DNA of 6,819 nucleotides. Origin: a bacterium. Lineage in GTDB: Bacteria > Patescibacteria > Saccharimonadia > Saccharimonadales > UBA4665. The translations under genes and the position numbers were made by a program. The notes beneath the pieces are model-generated. The model worked only from the letters and a program-made list of their open reading frames with translations, did not search any database and was not told the DNA's origin. Of this stretch, positions 5,428 through 6,819 are shown one piece after another. Each line of letters starts with the position of its first letter. Position 1 is the stretch's first letter. The stretch is from contig JAJYCU010000035.1 of NCBI GenBank assembly GCA_021778165.1, positions 1 to 6,819 of the forward strand. Direction: 5' to 3'.

Positions 5428-6819
5428 TCATAAGCTAAAATTTTCTAAAACATTAATTTTACTTATGAAATATTGATCATGAGAAGCGACTAAAATAGCG
5501 CCATTATAGTTTTGTAGAGCTGCTTCAATTTTTTCTCTCGCTACTATATCTAAATGGTTTGTTGGTTCATCAAGTATTAGTAATTGATTGGGTGATAGTA
5601 ACATTTTAGTGAAGGCCAATTTTGCTTGTTGGCCTCTAGATAATGAACTGGGAATTTTTATCATATCATCTTCATTTAAGCCAAGACTTCTTGCTTCTCT
5701 AAAAATACGGCTTGTTGGTTGACCACTCGAAAGTAGGTTTTCTAATACGGAGACTTCATAATTAAGTCCATAGACATCTTGAGAAAAGTATCCAATAGTT
5801 ACATTATTACCGACCTGTACTTCACCACTACTTGGCGGAATTAAGCCTGATGCTATTTTAAGTAAGGTTGTTTTACCAGAGCCATTAGGACCTTTGACTA
5901 ATATTCTATTTTTACCTCGTATTTCAAGGTTTATGTTTTCAAGCACAACTTTATCGTAAGATTTATTTATACTATTAAGACGAAGTATTAACTTTGAATT
6001 ACTAACTTCACCTAACAAGTTAACTTTAAATTCTTCGATGCGTTCAGGTTTTTGAATATCGTCAATTTGTCCTAATCTTGAATCAAGAGCTTTTAATTGT
6101 TTACCTAAATTATTCTGAGCAGCATTTTTGGATGAATGAAAGGTTAATTTATCTTCGTGCTTTATTTTATCGTATTTTTCACTAGATGTTTTTGTTAACA
6201 TACTAGTTTTTTGATTTCTAAGTTTTTTTAGACGATTTTTCTCCTCTATATTTTCATTATACAATTCTATTTCAGACCTGCGTTCAATTTGTTTTTGTTG
6301 ATGATAAAAATCATAATTACCACCATATTGTTTTATCTTGCCATCATGAAGTTCTAAAATAACATCTGCAACATTATTTATAAAAGCCCTATCGTGACTC
6401 GTAAATAGGACACTCCCTTTGAAGTTTTTAATAAATATCTGCAGCCAAACAATTCCTTCTGCGTCAAGATTATTAGTTGGTTCATCGAGCAGTAAGGTTG
6501 TTGGACTGTCCTCTTGGCTTAATATTTTAGCTATAGCTAAGCGTGTTTTTTGACCACCACTTAAATCTGCTACTAACATTGATTTATCTATATCTACCAT
6601 TCCGACCATATTTAGGGCATAATCAATCTGCCAATTTTCATTCTGACCAAAGCTTTCTTTGATAGTTTTCCCTAAAATTGCTTCTTGAGGTACGTAACCG
6701 ATTGACTCATTCTTGGTATGGACTTCACCAGAATCTGGTTTAATATTGCCAGTTATAATTTCAAATAATGTTGTCTTACCGGCACCATTTTCACCAATTA
6801 GAGCAATAACTTCACCATT
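5428..6819 (-). CDS. ABC-F family ATPase, 5' end beyond window
   Basis: The frame is open from the right edge of the window to a TGA at 5430-5428, giving 463 visible residues. Two ABC domains are present. The first has Walker A GENGAGKTT (visible residues 9-17), signature LSGGQ (86-90), Walker B LLLDEPTNNLD (109-119) and switch SHDR (141-144). The second has Walker A GPNGSGKTT (310-318), signature LSRGQ (393-397), Walker B LLILDEPTNHLD (413-424) and SHDQ (446-449). A charged linker lies between them (about 171-260). No membrane segment exists. DEPTN in both Walker B motifs and the two-domain soluble plan define ABC-F, whose members bind the ribosomal E site to aid translation or protect against antibiotics. 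The short distance from first Walker A to LSGGQ leaves no room for an arm domain, as in several resistance types. Roughly 30 N-terminal residues are outside the window. Confidence 0.9.
   Translation of the reverse strand, partial: NGEVIALIGENGAGKTTLFEIITGNIKPDSGEVHTKNESIGYVPQEAILGKTIKESFGQNENWQIDYALNMVGMVDIDKSMLVADLSGGQKTRLAIAKILSQEDSPTTLLLDEPTNNLDAEGIVWLQIFIKNFKGSVLFTSHDRAFINNVADVILELHDGKIKQYGGNYDFYHQQKQIERRSEIELYNENIEEKNRLKKLRNQKTSMLTKTSSEKYDKIKHEDKLTFHSSKNAAQNNLGKQLKALDSRLGQIDDIQKPERIEEFKVNLLGEVSNSKLILRLNSINKSYDKVVLENINLEIRGKNRILVKGPNGSGKTTLLKIASGLIPPSSGEVQVGNNVTIGYFSQDVYGLNYEVSVLENLLSSGQPTSRIFREARSLGLNEDDMIKIPSSLSRGQQAKLAFTKMLLSPNQLLILDEPTNHLDIVAREKIEAALQNYNGAILVASHDQYFISKINVLENFSL

Overview
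This is an AT-rich bacterial window in which every gene except a remnant at the left edge lies on the minus strand. The gene set (IS481-like transposase start, Phd/PIN toxin-antitoxin pair, small NUDIX proteins, a choline-kinase-like phosphotransferase, an arm-less ABC-F ATPase) and the near absence of Shine-Dalgarno sites fit a Patescibacteria/CPR genome such as Saccharibacteria. That placement is inference from remembered families, not a search. Intact genes read with the standard code and encode Trp as TGG.

Left edge (1-412, plus strand): the left end of an insertion sequence, with an imperfect palindrome, a promoter and a hairpin that would hide the ribosome binding site of a transposase start. 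The transposase is cut off after about 22 residues and joined to the C-terminal remnant of what looks like a P-loop kinase. A deletion probably removed the rest of both.

Middle (413-3791, minus strand): an intact 2H phosphoesterase; a PIN toxin and Phd/YefM antitoxin, each broken by one single-base frame error, behind a candidate promoter/operator; an intact GNAT acetyltransferase; a DMT/EamA transporter that lost about two membrane helices; and a NUDIX gene carrying two stop codons and a frameshift.

Right part (3804-6819, minus strand): an intact APH/choline-kinase-fold phosphotransferase, a short orphan C-terminal coding fragment, an intact NUDIX hydrolase, and an ABC-F ATPase that runs off the right edge and is open to the last base.

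Taken together this looks like an accessory locus of small-molecule modification, detoxification, drug-resistance-type and toxin-antitoxin genes that is eroding: roughly half of the loci are broken while the rest keep their catalytic motifs. I see no CRISPR array, rRNA, tRNA or convincing strong terminator. I did not find a clearly new multi-gene system. The points most worth a second look are the IS hairpin/promoter arrangement, the double frame break in the toxin-antitoxin pair, and the SD-less starts.
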